64,000 bases of DNA from Flabesymbios commensalis (lineage: Eukaryota; Annelida; Polychaeta; Terebellida; Flabelligeridae). The position numbers were made by a program, and so were the translations under genes. The notes below the pieces were generated by a model. That model saw nothing but the letters and a program-made list of their open reading frames with translations. It did no database searches and was not told the DNA's origin. Shown in pieces: positions 34,217 to 47,504 of this stretch. The stretch spans positions 77,952,844 to 78,016,843 of the forward strand of contig OZ024908.1 in assembly GCA_964017125.1 (NCBI GenBank). The letters are read 5' to 3'. Position 1 is the stretch's first letter. The number at the start of each line of letters is the position of its first letter.

Positions 34217-35008
<792 letters not shown>

Positions 35009-35894
35009 GCATTATTAGGACCGGACCGAGGCCGGTACTATTAAGTTTATTTTGCATGAGTCTGCGTCCTATTTAGGGGGAAAAGGGGTGCAGTGTGTGG
35101 GAAACGGTTGACATTTCTGTACACCAGTCCTTATGAACATGTGGAATATAACGTTTTAGGTCCTTAGGTTAAGTATCTTTGTCTTTAACAAGTGTTCAGA
35201 AATAATATTATTCACGATTATATTTGTGGTTAAGTCTATAATAAGTGCTTAAAGGGTTTTGGTTGGAATAATGTTGGCCCAGCGTCGCAGACGGTGGCCC
35301 AACATCATATAAAAACTGGGCAAATGTATCTGGGTAGTGGCCTTTCTGACCACGAGGGATGAATTGTCACCCCTATCGCAATTGCCGCAAAGTAACCTAT
35401 GTATACAGAACGCTGGGTTGTTGTTGAGCCATCGTCAGACACGTTGGATCAACATTGAAGCAACATTGGTTAGCCGTCCAGTGGTGTAGAAGAATCATGC
35501 GCTCGGTCAGTGTTGAAGTGGTGTTGAGCCAACGTCGTACACAATTGACCGGCATTGAACCAGCAATGGGCTGCGACTCTGGCCCACCATTGAACAGAAA
35601 TTGGGTGGGTAGGCCTACATCGTATGTATCGTAGAGACACGCGCAGCACGATTCACTGGCAAGAATCGAATGGATGCTGGCCAGAACCGACGATGGTGGT
35701 GGAATGAACAAACGTTGAAGATATACATTTTAACTTCTCTCCCTTGTCCTTTCCTCAATTATATCCTGGACATTTAGGATTCTTGCCCACGAGTAAGACC
35801 AATACAGTTATCTTTACAAAAGATATAAGCCGACTTTTTGTCTATAGCACTCATACAGCCTAAAGCTGGGCTACGAAGCTCGAGAATTTCTTTT
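35009..35894 (+). repeat. Dispersed repeat R1, copy 2 (uninterrupted)
   Basis: It matches 13741-14072 plus 15064-15603 and supplies the empty site for the LINE insertion at TTGTCACCCCTA. It carries about 45 bp more near 35272-35330 (GGCCCAGCGTCGCAGACGG and GGCCCAACATC), which looks like an AACGTTGG-type hairpin inserted or retained in this copy only. Confidence 0.8.
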
Positions 35895-36633
35895 CAACCC
35901 AGTGCCGGCCAAATGCTGCCAGTCCGAAACCCACCCAAAACCGGACATTATCCTCGCGCCTGCTAGAAATAGCTGTCACAAAATCGCAAACAAACCTATC
36001 CCAAAAGAAAATAATAAAATTAGATAAGCTGTAGCTACTCGGTTGCCAACACATGACTATCGACAAAGATAAAACCTCCATATTTCTTAGAAAGCGTACC
36101 AAAATGCTTTCTCCCATCAATATAGGTTGCGGTAGTAGGGGTGATATGCTTTGAATATTGAATTATTTTGTTTCGGGCATAGTGGAACGCTTTTTCACAG
36201 AATATGGTATTGAAACATGTTGATTATGATAATTCAAATATCACAATCACGTCTGACATCCACTGGTGCTTGCCCGAGTACAAACGTTATCACAGTTAAA
36301 ACTGTCCTCAAACTTTAAATAATAAAAACGATTCAGTTGACATATACAGCTTGTCAATTTTGTTCCTGGTGCAAGTCCTTCGGTAAACTATTCCAAATGC
36401 CAACTACGTGATTAGAATACAAATTGTTAAACGTTAATTAGTTCTGAGAGTGATCCGTTTTGACTAGACCGGAGTCTTCTGTCAGGTTCATAATAACTCA
36501 ATAATGATGCAACACTAGTACAAAAATCAGACCACAAATAGTGATTTAAAAATAAGTTTTATGTTCATAATCTCTCCGCTAAAAGACAATGGTAAGATAT
36601 GTAAGAGCTGACAGCGTTCCTTATAATCAATGG

Positions 36634-37011
36634 TTAGATAATGACGGGCATATCTATAAAAATTCTCTGGATTCGTTCGATAGACTCTATTTGAATTTTG
36701 ATAAACGGAGACCAGATTGGAGCGGAATATTCAATAATGGGCTGTATTAAAGCTTTAGAAAGTTTAATGGATACTGATGTTGGAGCTCTATAACCTAGTC
36801 TGCGTTTAATCATACCATTGACTTTTTTACATTTGTTGATTACATTACAACCATGATTGTTGAATACTAAACCCTTGTCAACTGACTCCCAGGTCATTAT
36901 AGCAAGATATATTTTGTAATAGAATTCTTTCAGCTGATATTTAAATACAATAGGAGTAACATTTCTCGAAAATGAAAGTACTTTACGTTTAACATCCAAA
37001 CTTGATTCCAT
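36634..37011 (-). pseudogene. LINE reverse transcriptase thumb and post-thumb
   Basis: RNVTPIVFKYQL (residues 17-28) is the strand after the active site. KKVNGMIKRRLG is the usual 'KKAxxxLGxIKR' helix, and KALIQPIIEYSAPIWSPF is the conserved IRPxLEYASPVWxP block, followed by IESIERIQRIF. The reading continues out of frame to WNSLPKDL. It is part of the decayed LINE. Confidence 0.8.
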
Positions 37012-37020
37012 TCATAAAGG

Positions 37021-37257
37021 CTATTTGATCAAGCTGCAGTCGATCACAATCTTCAATATTATTAATTTTCCGGAAACATTTTTCATCATCTGCGAAAAAA
37101 AGATATTTTTTTGTTGTTCTGTACAATCGGGCATGTCATTTATGAAGAATAAAAATAATAATGGACCAAGTATTGCTCCCTGTGGCACACCAGCTGTAAC
37201 AGGCACCCACTCAGATGTGGAATTATCAAGCACCACTCTTTGAGGACGGTTTTTCAA
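37021..37257 (-). pseudogene. LINE reverse transcriptase palm (GVPQG block)
   Basis: AGVPQGAILGPLLFLFFIND is the canonical block B region. The catalytic box is still encoded at 37082-37102 as FFADDEKCF, but in a different frame: a single-base length change in the A-run just upstream gives FFSQMMKN instead. WITDSLKNRPQ precedes it and connects to the fingers once the inserted element is left out. Confidence 0.8.
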
Positions 37258-37274
37258 GGAATCGGTAATCCAAA

Positions 37275-37474
37275 TAGGCCATGGGCTTCAACCAACCTAC
37301 GTCCACCCCCCCCCCCCCCCCTCCCCCTCACAACTCACCCACGCCAACTTTTTTTCAAACCCTGATATGTCCAAAACATAAAATGAGATGTTAACAGCAA
37401 AAATATAGGGACGAACTTTATATTTTCACCCCTTATAGGGGGGTAACCCTAAACCTGTCTAAAGCCCATGGCCT
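37275..37474. mobile_element. 200-bp MITE-like insert with AGGCCATGGGCTT ends
   Basis: The ends TAGGCCATGGGCTT and AAGCCCATGGCCTA are perfect inverted repeats and include TA on each side, as expected for a TA target (Tc1/mariner-type) element. Inside are a C run of about 18 and a segment (TATGTCCAAAACATAAAATG onward) shared with 10462-10640. It splits the LINE reverse transcriptase, so it is younger than that LINE. Confidence 0.7.
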
Positions 37475-37857
37475 AAAAGTAATAATTTACCAGTAAATCC
37501 AAGTTTTTGTAATTTATGAATTAGCATGTTCTGATTAACCAAGTCAAATGCTTTTGAAAAATTTAAAAATATCATATCAGTTTGTTTACCCTCATCTAAG
37601 TGCTCACCAATTGTATCATAAACAGATAGGAATTGTGTGGTACACGATTTGCCGGTCATAAAGGCATGTTGGTGAGTATTAATTAGCGGTTCAACAATAT
37701 TATAAACACTATTGTAAATATATCTCTCCATAACTTTAGATACTATACATAAAAGTGTGATCGGTCTGTAGTTTGAAACATGTGACGTGTTTCCCTTCTT
37801 GTGAACTGGCACAACATTTGCTTGTCTCCAACTGGGTTGGTATATAACCGGAGGCAA
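37475..37857 (-). pseudogene. LINE reverse transcriptase fingers and block A
   Basis: NVVPVHKKGN, SNYRPITLLCIVSKVMERYI and QHAFMTGKSCTTQFL are the standard fingers blocks. FLNFSKAFDLVNQ is block A, usually FLDFSKAFDxVNH. The first, catalytic Asp is Asn, so the enzyme would be dead even without the frame changes. The frame is ended by the inserted element at 37474. Confidence 0.85.
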
Positions 37858-38023
37858 AACTCTTTTTGAAAAGCAAGGTTAATGATGGAGCTACAAAGTT
37901 TGCACATTCTTTGAGAATTCGTGGAGAAAGGTTATCGGGATCATATGCTTTATTAGAATCTACTCCGGATAATTCCAAATAATGAAACTCGATAGATGAC
38001 AAATTTATTCCTGTGGGTATCAT
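37736..38023 (-). pseudogene. LINE reverse transcriptase N-terminal segment
   Basis: NKAYDPDNLSPRILKECANF corresponds to the usual 'KAxGPDxIxxRxLKExA' block, followed by APSLTLLFKKSFASGYIP. A frame change near 37860 separates it from the fingers frame that overlaps it. Confidence 0.8.
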
Positions 38024-38159
38024 ATAATGTTTGCGTTGCAGCGAGTAGGAGACTGATCTTTTGCAAAAAACGATTGCAAATAATTGTTAAATAAATTGCC
38101 TTTGGCTGCTGGTTCAGTATACGGTTAGAGTATTAGGAATTAATTTAGAATTAGTTTCA

Positions 38160-38357
38160 TCATAAAAATAAAAGACTAGAATGTTTTGTGTTGTTCTTAA
38201 CTTTATCACATAAGTCTTCTACAAAGTTTGATTTTTTATGCTTCATTCTCTTTTCAAGTTGTTTTTGTAACTTTTTAAAGTTGTTCCAGTCACTACATTT
38301 GGCAGAGCGCTTAGCTCGACGCCATGCTGTCATTTCGATGTGATTAAGGTGACGCAT
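38160..38357 (-). pseudogene. LINE segment upstream of the reverse transcriptase
   Basis: WRRAKRSAKCSDWNNFKKLQ followed by a basic KRMKHKK stretch resembles the 'RDxxxxxAxxxxxxxDWxxYKxLRN' helix that precedes the reverse transcriptase in Jockey- and CR1-like LINEs. It is in order with the downstream fragments. Confidence 0.6.
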
Positions 38358-38400
38358 TTATCTGTCATGAGTATGAACAGTTTGGCTTCACCTTGACACG

Positions 38401-40117
38401 GGGAATTGTGGCAGACATAAACTGCTCAATTAGACCAAGTCAATCGTTCCAATCCCCATTCACATCAACAGCATTCTCAATCACTCTACAAAGATTTGCA
38501 TTTACAATCTTAGCGCTATTTATGAAGGTCTACCCTATAAACAGGTACAACCAATAGACTATTATGGTTGTCACATTGGACTTTTACATGTAACTTCACT
38601 TATTCTCGCCATATCAAATTCAATTGAACGACATCATATCCAAACTGCAGGCCCACAAATATTTTCACATATGAAATATTTATCTATCATAGTTATTTTC
38701 CACACATATGTGTCGCTCTCTCTCTGTAACTGAGCGCCATTACTTGGTTGAAACTGCCCATTTCGAGCAGTTATGTTCTTATAACAAATCTAGGCTGGCA
38801 AACACGCTTGTGTGTCCTCAAATGTAAAACACCACTACTCCGCCAAATGAGTTTCAATTCACAGAGGAAAAGAAAAACATCTCTGGATTACGTTTTCCTC
38901 CTACGCGCTGCTGTGAGAATGTTCTTCTGACAGAATTTACAATCGGGCTCAAAACCCTGGCGGATGAAAATTATCTTAATCACATGATATTTGTGATGGG
39001 CAAATTTACCCATAACTGATCAGAGTGAATAAGAGTAAACAATAAGCATATATTACAGGTGATAAGTCCAAGTGATAAGTGACGTTTATATTGAGACTTT
39101 CTATGTTCTATGTTGTAAATTATACTTTCGTCGGCTTATAAAAAATATTAAATTATATTGCAGACCAATGCCATTTTTAGCATCGGTGAATGTCCCCCAC
39201 AAAAATACTAATACGCAGCTGAAACTATTGAAAAATCCAATACCTGGAATAATTAATAAATTGGTATTATTAATATACTTCATAGCATCTCGTATAAATA
39301 AAATGTGTTTTTAAATAACATCACTAGGTATAAAACAATAAGCATATATTATAGGCCAACATATAAGTAGGCCTACTACATTTTCGCCCAAGTTTGTAAT
39401 CGAGGAGATGAAAACCATTGACTCACCTCGACAAATATATCAATCATAACTCTTATCTCACGCTACAAATTAAGACAGAAATGACAAAAATATATACCCC
39501 CCCCCGCCAGGTTTGAATGCGCATCATAGCCGTTTCCACTCAACATACAAAAACGTTGTTTGTAGCTCATTTCGGAAAAGGTCCGCTTTGTAAAAGGTGT
39601 TTAATGAGAAATCAAAATTGAACATTGTTTTCCTCGAGTTATTTGGAGATGACATAATAATTTTGTAATTTTACATTTGGTCGATTATTGTTCTCAGTCG
39701 TATTGGATTGTTTTCAGGAGCGATAATGGGAGTGTGGAGTGTGTCTCTCTCTCTGAGGGATTTTCCGACTTTGGAAGCTTTTGTCAAACAGTCGAGGCTC
39801 CGATCGGTGTTATCGAAATCATCATTGCATATCATTATTGTATAAAATCAAATTATATTGTTCTGGCCTGAACAGCATTGTATTCGCAACAAGAACAACT
39901 TCCCGCAAGCAGCTCTACCGGTACCAGTGGTTGAGAGTGCTGGGTAGTCGCGTGTAACGCGCGTGCCCTGCGCTGCATGAGGAATTAAAAATTGTCGAAA
40001 ATAAGTAAAATAAACATTATGTTATCATAAGTTTGAGACACTTTTTCTTTTAAAAATGGATACTTAGATATCAAACAAACTGATAAAAGCTACTATAATC
40101 GTCGACATCAGTGTTCC
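38401..40117. other. No recognisable gene
   Basis: AT-rich. The word ACAATAAGCATATATTA occurs at 39040 and 39336, a short direct repeat of unknown meaning. Nine Cs lie near 39497. Open frames of 60-80 codons show no domain. Confidence 0.35.
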
Positions 40118-42000
40118 AGGGTTGATTTGGCACTGCATGCGTCCAACCCGCTAATTCGCCCTTTGCGGTGGAAATTACGTTTTGCACAATCCGGACTCAA
40201 ATTAAGTTGTATAAATCCTAATATAATGCAAGCTTTTTGTAAAAACGTTAGATAAATGTATTTATTGTTACTGCTGAAACAAACTAAAAATAGCTCTGGA
40301 TATAAATACTGCTTCCTGCGGGTCTGACCTTTCCTTTTATTGCGTCATGTCACACAGAAGTAGGAAAAAAACTGTGATGGGCCACATGCAGACACATAAT
40401 TACACTTAGCAGCATAACTTAACTGTCATTATGATCTAGTAGTACTTTAAAAATTATATACAGTTTAGTTTGTACCTGTTGATAGATATTACTCATTGGC
40501 ATTGATATCATTATCGACAATGAACAATATTGCTGCCGCAATATTGATTTGATTAAACTCATTGCCTTAGAAATTCAGCAGTATTTCGATCTCCATCATT
40601 TGATTTCACCCATTTAGTATAGACATATTTATTTACCGAGGAGTGTACATTAGCAGAAGCTAATACAATAACGCTCCACAAAAGCGTTGCTCAATTATGT
40701 ATTAATACAAAAATACAAAGTGGAGTATAAAATAAAATGAAGTATGCATAAATATATTACAAATGAATAGGTTAATTTAATTGTGAGAAGTCGTCAAAAG
40801 AGGTGTGCAATAATACGTGCAAGTTGTGCATAATCAACTGATTAGCCGCATGCAAATTATATGATAATGGTGTTTGACAGTGAAATGAAGTCTACATAAA
40901 TATGGATGAACAGGCTATGTTAACCATAAAAAAGTGGTCAAATAGGTAATGAAAAAATTACTATTCAAATATTCCTACATTGTATATGAAGTACGATACA
41001 GATGTTACTACAGTAGAAATAATCTATAGTACTATGGAGTAATACAAAGTGTGTAATAAAAGTGTGCAATGATATGTGCAAATTATAATAATGAAGTAGT
41101 TCAACTGGATAACAACATATCGGCATGCAAATTATATGATACCGATGTTTAGCAGTAGAATAAAATTCACATTGATCCGTGGCAGCAGGACTCATCCGTA
41201 TAACAATAGTCCAGTCATCCTATGTTCAAAAAAGGGTCGACCTAGACAAAATTGCAACATAATTTTTTTAAGCATCTGTTTTGGGGAAAGAAACAGAAAC
41301 ACATATCAAAAGTCTAAAAGAATCGAAGAATTATAAAATCTCTAATTAGTACCGCCATTACCGGATAATCGAAATCTACATATATCTCTATAAATAATCA
41401 TGATATCATCACAAACGAGGTATCTACACCCATGTTTTGATGGTCAAGGAAGACGACTGTGTCATTATTAATTAAATAATATTGATAATAGCAACGTAAT
41501 ATGTAAATATCGCTAATTAGTATCGCCATTACCAAAATGTACATTTTCTTCTATATCTCCATACATAGTCTTGATATATTTACAAACGAGGTGTCTACAC
41601 CCATTTTTCCAGGGTCAAGACGACTGTGTCATTCATAATTTAATACAATTGATCTCAACGACGTAATTTGCAAATGGGCGGTCACCATGGTTACGTGGTT
41701 AACATTTCCCCTCGGCCATTAAGGGATATAGTGATCACCAGAGGCGGTCGGGCGCTGCAGATGCTTGTAAGAGTGATAACTACATAACGCTTTGAGTTAG
41801 TGCCTTCGTCTGTTTATCAGATGTGGATGACACTAATCTGAAGGTCAAGTTCGACATGCAGTGAAATTGACTTAATTGCAAGGTCACCAGGTCACGGAAA
41901 CGAAAAGGCTTGTAAGCGTGGTAACTTTATCACGCCTTGAATCAGAGCCTTCATTTTTTTACCTCATGTGCATGATAATAGTCTGAAGGTCAAGTTCAAC
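40118..42000 (+). repeat. Unknown 1.9-kb repeat, left copy of an inverted pair
   Basis: The region from AGGGTTGATTTGGCACTGC to CTGAAGGTCAAGTTCAA matches the reverse complement of 59991-62255 almost throughout. It contains internal direct repeats: about 290 bp (around GCATGCAAATTATATGAT), about 175 bp (around GAGGT(A/G)TCTACACCCAT) and about 130 bp (CTGAAGGTCAAGTTC). A short frame (41136 onward) is shared over 45 codons with one difference in the other copy, but it has no recognisable domain. No terminal inverted repeats or target duplications were seen, so the class is unknown. Confidence 0.85.
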
Positions 42001-42130
42001 AATCAATGACCTTGAAATAATTTCGAGGTCACCAGGTCAGACCTCGTCTCGTTCCGTTACAGCCCTGACCGTTACGATACTCGTTCCAATATGCAGACAA
42101 CGATGTATTATTAGACAGTATGTGATGGGT

Positions 42131-42312
42131 TATGAATGGGGTTTTAGGCCACCTTTGTACACATTTAGGCTAAACTGGGCCAGGAGAACCTCTTGAGGAT
42201 GGTGAGATGAATGAGATGACACTGCCCTCCAGACACACGATTCGAAATTCGAGCCCTGACGGTCTGAGGCCGAGAACGCTACTTCTCGGTCACGGAGGCC
42301 CCCCACAATATT
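42131..42312 (-). mobile_element. tRNA-derived SINE family S1, second copy
   Basis: Reverse complement of the SINE at 29966-30178: TGACCGAGAAGTAGCG, GGGCTCGAATTTCGAATC, GGAGGGCAGTGTCATCTC and GGCCTAAAACCCCATTCAT appear in order. It is full length at the tRNA end. No clear target duplication was seen. Confidence 0.85.
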
Positions 42313-44230
42313 GAATCTTTACGAGTGAGCGGGGAAGGAACATCTTGTTTTACCACGGCACCAGGGCCCCCGCCCTATCGGATCAACAAGGATTATTATC
42401 GGAAAGTTAGGCTATGTTTAATATTTTATACAACGGATATTTTAATTCTGAGTAACGCGTATAATATTTTTTGATAATGTGACACAAACACATGTTTAAA
42501 TACTGCATTAAAACGATAAAAGAATAATCATCTTCTATTATGATATTAATCTCAGGCTCTAGAAGAGAGCAAATGATCTACTTAATGTTTAATGATGTAC
42601 CGCTGTCTGCGTCAATGGCTCAACGTTAAACCAGCATTGTGTTGACGTCGCGTGGATCATGCTTTCAACCAGATTATTCAATGCTGTGTACACAAATTGT
42701 ATGCATTTGTATGTAGGTAACCATCATTTGTATGCATGAACGTCGGATCAAACTGTAAAACCAGCCGGTTTGAACGGTATTCTAAAGTTTTGTTACACTG
42801 GAGCAAAACTGCTTTTGTGAATACGGTTTAAAACTAATTTACGCAGCCGTTTAGTTACACTCGTCTAAACGCTAAGCTCGGGTTTTGTTAAACCTCTTTT
42901 GTGAATACGGCCGTGAGATCCTGCTATAGATTTGTTTTATTTTTTGCAGAACAACCTAGCAGCAATGAAATATGATAGTCAATGCCCACTTGCGCATTAA
43001 ACTCCTGTCGTACTTGACTGGATAAGGACTACCGGCACGGGACGAGCGCTATCCGTTGGTGTCCGTCTATGTTCGTCTTTGCCCTCTTCTTGTCCGACAA
43101 ATGCGTTTCATGTTCGGTGATGTTTGTTACGTCTGCCAGAGACGTCTGCCAGAGACTTGTTTTAGTATGTTTAAAATGTGTAACGGACAGTACCGAGCCC
43201 ACATAATCGGTAGATATTCAAATATACATTCGTTTTGTTCTGAATGTGTTCTTTGTTCTTTATCATTTTTCTGTATTATTCTATAATAAATCACGCGGAT
43301 CCCCGGTAGCCTACGTTATAGTTGGCGACGGATGGTGTACTGACAAATATGGAACAGTGTTGTTTGACGTCGGTTCAACAAATACATATGATGTCTGCAG
43401 TATTTCTAACAAACACAATCAATTTATTCTTATTGGTATTTTTTTCGTCTTCATATAATGCCAGTTTTACCTAAGCGCTGTGTCTAATGGCGGGCTTTAA
43501 AGCTTAATATCCAATTTAAAATGATGAATTATTGTGTAATCATAATTTTGTACAATTTTATGGTAATATGATACAACTCCAGCCTAAATCCACTGGAAAC
43601 AACAATGTTTTTTTTATTTATTTTTCGTTTATTCTAAATAATGGCTTTTTTCGCTACATCACTACGAATATCCTTAGTTAAAAAAACCTTGATCATCTCT
43701 CTTTGGAATTGAACCAATGACTGCGCCAGTTTACAGTTTAAATCCTTAAATTCACTATTCGCCTGTCTCAACCGACAGTTTTATGAAACCAACCGTTTTA
43801 TAACAGTCAGCGGCTGCACCATCTTTGTTTAAAAATTCCCCTAACTTTGTTATCCCGTATGTTTTCCATAACTTCTCATCAGGTGTATTATGACATCCTT
43901 CACCACATCCAGGTCACATTGATTTCGTCGTGGTTTTATTAAAGGCTAACCAACTAATTATCCTGAAGTCTTCTACTATATTCATGTCAGCCTTTGCAGG
44001 GTGTGCATCCTTTAAGTAATGTATTGTCATCAGTGCAATGCGTTGGATGAAATACTACAAATATGTATTACGTACTTACAGAATTTGTCTGGTTGATATT
44101 TGTAAATTACGGCATTCGTCGTGGATATGCGCTCGTGATGTGCATCGGCTGAAAAACATTCAGATTTTTTTTATTAGGCCTACATATGATATGATGCGCA
44201 TTTAACATGTTTAAAAACATCGATGTCGGG
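42313..44230. other. No recognisable gene
   Basis: A GTTAAACCAGCATTG / GTTGACGTCG segment near 42625-42660 resembles the AACGTTGG hairpin family. GTCTGCCAGAGAC is duplicated at 43130-43155. Open frames of 70-76 codons at 43056-43458 show no domain. Confidence 0.35.
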
Positions 44231-44823
<593 letters not shown>

Positions 44824-44834
<11 letters not shown>

Positions 44835-45168
44835 TCTTGCAAGGCAGTTGTAATCTAGCGATAACCTTTTCTGGCATATTGTGAAAAAGGGAGTTACAAT
44901 AATCTAATTTACTACTGACGAGTGATACTGCAATTTGCTTGGCAAGATCTATGGACAGATTTTTTCGAATTCGACGCAGGTCACGGATATGATAGAAGCA
45001 TGCTCTACATGTTTGGCTTATGTGTTTTCGGAAATTGAGGCTACTGTCGAATAGTCCACTAAGAGTTTTAGCTGATGTGGATGGATTTGTGTCTTGACGT
45101 AGAATTAGGCATGGGAAATTATTCAAGAATTGTTGTTGTTGAAGCTTGGTCCCAATAAGACTTCCCAC
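44824..45168 (-). pseudogene. LINE reverse transcriptase, thumb region
   Basis: IGTKLQQQQFLNNF, STSAKTLSGLFDSSLNF, HISQTCRACFYHIRDLRRIR and SKLDYCNSLFHNMPEKVI are the standard CR1/L2 post-catalytic blocks (LGVxFDSxLxxxxHI, CxxxxYHLRNIxRIR, SRLDYCNSLLYGLP). The frame ends shortly after IARLQLP because of a deletion that changes frame. Confidence 0.85.
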
Positions 45169-45262
45169 TTCGCACTACCGACTTTTCACTTCCCACATCC
45201 TACTTCCGACTTCACAGTACCCATTTCCTACTTCCGTTTCTTACTTCCTACTTCCTACATTC
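45165..45262 (+). repeat. TACTTCC low-complexity tract
   Basis: Imperfect 7-bp units such as CACTTCC, TACTTCC and GACTTC repeat for about 100 bp, just beyond the truncated end of the LINE. Confidence 0.75.
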
Positions 45263-46386
45263 CGACGCACGCTCAGCGAAAACCAACTTGGGCATACTGA
45301 CCAGAATTCCTCATTTTTTAGTCAGCTGGACGTGCATATGGTTGCATATGTGTGACTGGGCCTTTAAGAAAAACATGGTTGACTACAGCTGGGAGTATGT
45401 GCTAAATAACTGGCGATTTAGTCAATGTCGTTATACATGTTTCATGCCTATGCTGTTTTACCAAGCTACTTGCCAGCTGCAAATTGGAGACAACTTTCTA
45501 GAGACGAGCTTATTCAATCGTATTTTCAGTTGGGTTATTTATACAATACATTGTAGCTGTTCTTGTCATACAACATGAGATACGTCTTAGATAAGGCATT
45601 TGAAGAGAATAGTGAAGAAGATGTGTATCCGGCGAAAACGTCCAGAATCTGACATGCAAAGCATAATTACAGCAATGCTGGATGGAATGGCAGGTTGTGG
45701 TCAATGTTTCGGGCACAGAAGAATGTGGAGGAGGCTTATTCATCTCATCATCTAAAGCGAAGCAAAAATGTGGCTATTGGACTATTGGCGCTCACACAAA
45801 GTTGTCTGGTGATGTACGTTGCTCATTCCGGTCAAGTGTGATAATTCCTTTGTCTATGTGTAAACAACAGTAGCCTATGGGAATGTGTCTGATAGCGAAT
45901 ATGGTAGAAAAACAAATGTGCTGCATGATGATAGAAATCTTTCGAACACTTTATGATATTCAGTTAAAATTAACAATAATGAAAGCGTATATAGCGCATT
46001 TATCTAGCATAGTCATTCGATGCAATTAATTGGAAAAATATTGTGCATTATTTTAGCCCAAACGTGATAAATGAGAATTAGCCTCATGTGATTATACATT
46101 GACAGTTTCACTCATAGTTGATGATATGTTGATGACATGGTGTGTTCACACCCGAAAATAGTAGGTCAGCTTGTGATAACCGCCCCCAAAAAAATGGTCA
46201 ATCTAAATCATATGGACTGCATGATATAAATTGATGGTGATATAAAGTGGTGTGGTTCACTTTTGCTGCCAGCGTGGTCTGATGACGGCGGCAGACAACT
46301 TGATTGGTGTCTGTGTCATCAGGTCAGCCTAATGAATGGCATGGCGGGGAGAGTGACATGCAGTGATTCTTATACTCTGCCTGTCA
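45263..46386. other. No recognisable gene
   Basis: Open frames of up to 96 codons (45288-45578) show no domain or repeat. Nothing else seen. Confidence 0.35.
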
Positions 46387-46547
46387 TGCCTCCACGGTCG
46401 CCAGGGCTCGAATTTCGAATCCTGTGTCTGGAGTGTCATCCCAATCATCTCACCATCCTCAGGAGGTTCTCCTGGCCCAGTTTAGCCTATATGTGCACAA
46501 AGGTGGCCTAAAGCCCGATTCATTTCATTTCATTTTGCCTCCACGGT
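46387..46547 (+). mobile_element. 5'-truncated SINE S1 with 12-bp target duplication
   Basis: TGCCTCCACGGT lies at 46387-46398 and again at 46536-46547. Between them are 137 bp of the S1 SINE, starting just before the B box (GGGCTCGAATTTCGAATC) and ending in GATTCATTTCATTTCATTT. The A box is missing, so truncation happened inside the tRNA part during insertion. The repeated ATTTC tail is longer here than in the other copies. Confidence 0.9.
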
Positions 46548-46621
46548 AAGGGCCTTTTATCGACACTTCAGCTGAAGAAGGCGAGATATAGCTCTATTTA
46601 CATATAATATAGCAAACATTA

Positions 46622-46705
46622 CACGCTCACTCAATGTTGTTTGAATGTCGTAGAGGGTGGACCAACATTGAAACGACATTGTGTTAATGTCTGCTGTTTG
46701 CTTGC
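46622..46705. repeat. AACGTTGG-type hairpin remnant
   Basis: CTCAATGTTGTTTGAATGTC and GGACCAACATTGAAACGAC form a partial inverted repeat around GTAGAGGGT. TGTTTGCTTGCTG at the end resembles the TTTGCTGGG terminus. It is an older copy placed next to the better copy at 46711. Confidence 0.55.
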
Positions 46706-46710
46706 TGTTC

Positions 46711-46826
46711 ATTTCCCAGCAAACACAAGACGTTAAAACAATGTTGGTTTAATGTTGGGGCCGCGTTGTAGACGGTCGGCCAGCATTAAACTAGCATTGA
46801 TTTAACGTTTTGTGTTTGCTGGGAAA
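46711..46826. mobile_element. CCCAGCAAACAC hairpin element, best copy
   Basis: ATTTCCCAGCAAACACAA (46711-46728) and TTGTGTTTGCTGGGAAAT (46809-46826) are perfect 18-bp inverted repeats. The interior GTTGGTTTAATGTTGGGGCC, GTAGACGGTCGGCC and AGCATTAAACTAGCATTG continues the pairing with mismatches. The 116-bp unit can fold into one long hairpin. It is non-coding. Similar hairpins are scattered over the window. Confidence 0.85.
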
Positions 46827-47504
46827 TAGGCTAATACCTGAACTAATAAAAAGGTTTCTTCAACCATCCCACTCTGCACTCTAGAATTAATTAGGCACAT
46901 TTTACTGAATGTTTTTTAAGTAAATAAAATAATTAATTTAAATTTAATTCGAAAATTAAATGTTTTTTACAAAGGGGCGTGAACTGCACATGTATTTGGA
47001 ATAACTTCTTACTAACACTAGTAATATTAAAGGAGTTGTGTGAAATAACCGAACGGCTAATCTGTGGCTCCTATTTTGAGCTGCTTTTCTGGGCAACATC
47101 AGACCATTCTATCTTGTTAATTACAAAATGTACGATCAATCTCGACCGAAGAAATTGAAAAAGTGATGTAAAGAATCGGAAATTGAAAAAAAAAATGTAG
47201 GGGTTATCCTTGGTGAGAATCTGCTCTCTATCACTACGGAAACGTTGGCGCAAATTACTTTATTTTATAAACCTAAGCCAGGCAACAGGTAGCGTACTAT
47301 GCAAAAATGTGTTTGTAATGATCCGGTGGAGATAGGATGGAGAAGAACCTGAAATGAGCAGAGTATGTTGATGGGGCTGGGTAGATACATATTTGAAAGT
47401 GTAGCGGTTGAGAGGTGAAGACGTGAGAGGTGATCCAAACATGGCACCGGCTCCACGAGCAGCTGTCAGGGCGGCAACAATAGTCTGGGCAGCCTGTGAC
47501 AAAT
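46827..47504. other. No recognisable gene
   Basis: AT-rich. Open frames near 47260-47677 on the minus strand run into the neighbouring repeat and show no domain. Confidence 0.35.

Larger units (their letters stand above)
36285..38400 (-). mobile_element. Decayed LINE reverse transcriptase region
   Basis: On the minus strand five fragments follow the order expected of a non-LTR reverse transcriptase: upstream linker (38357-38160), fingers (38023-37736 and 37857-37475), palm blocks (37257-37021), thumb (37011-36634), and a C-terminal WNSLPKDL near 36370-36405. Several frame changes and stops break it. A small DNA element (37275-37474) has inserted between fingers and palm. The endonuclease is not present. 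Jockey- or CR1-like by general motif pattern. Confidence 0.8.

Noticed and set aside
41136-41336. Shared open frame in both copies of the 1.9-kb repeat as a gene
   Set aside because: The whole repeat is conserved between copies, not the frame alone. The frames diverge after 45 codons and have no domain.
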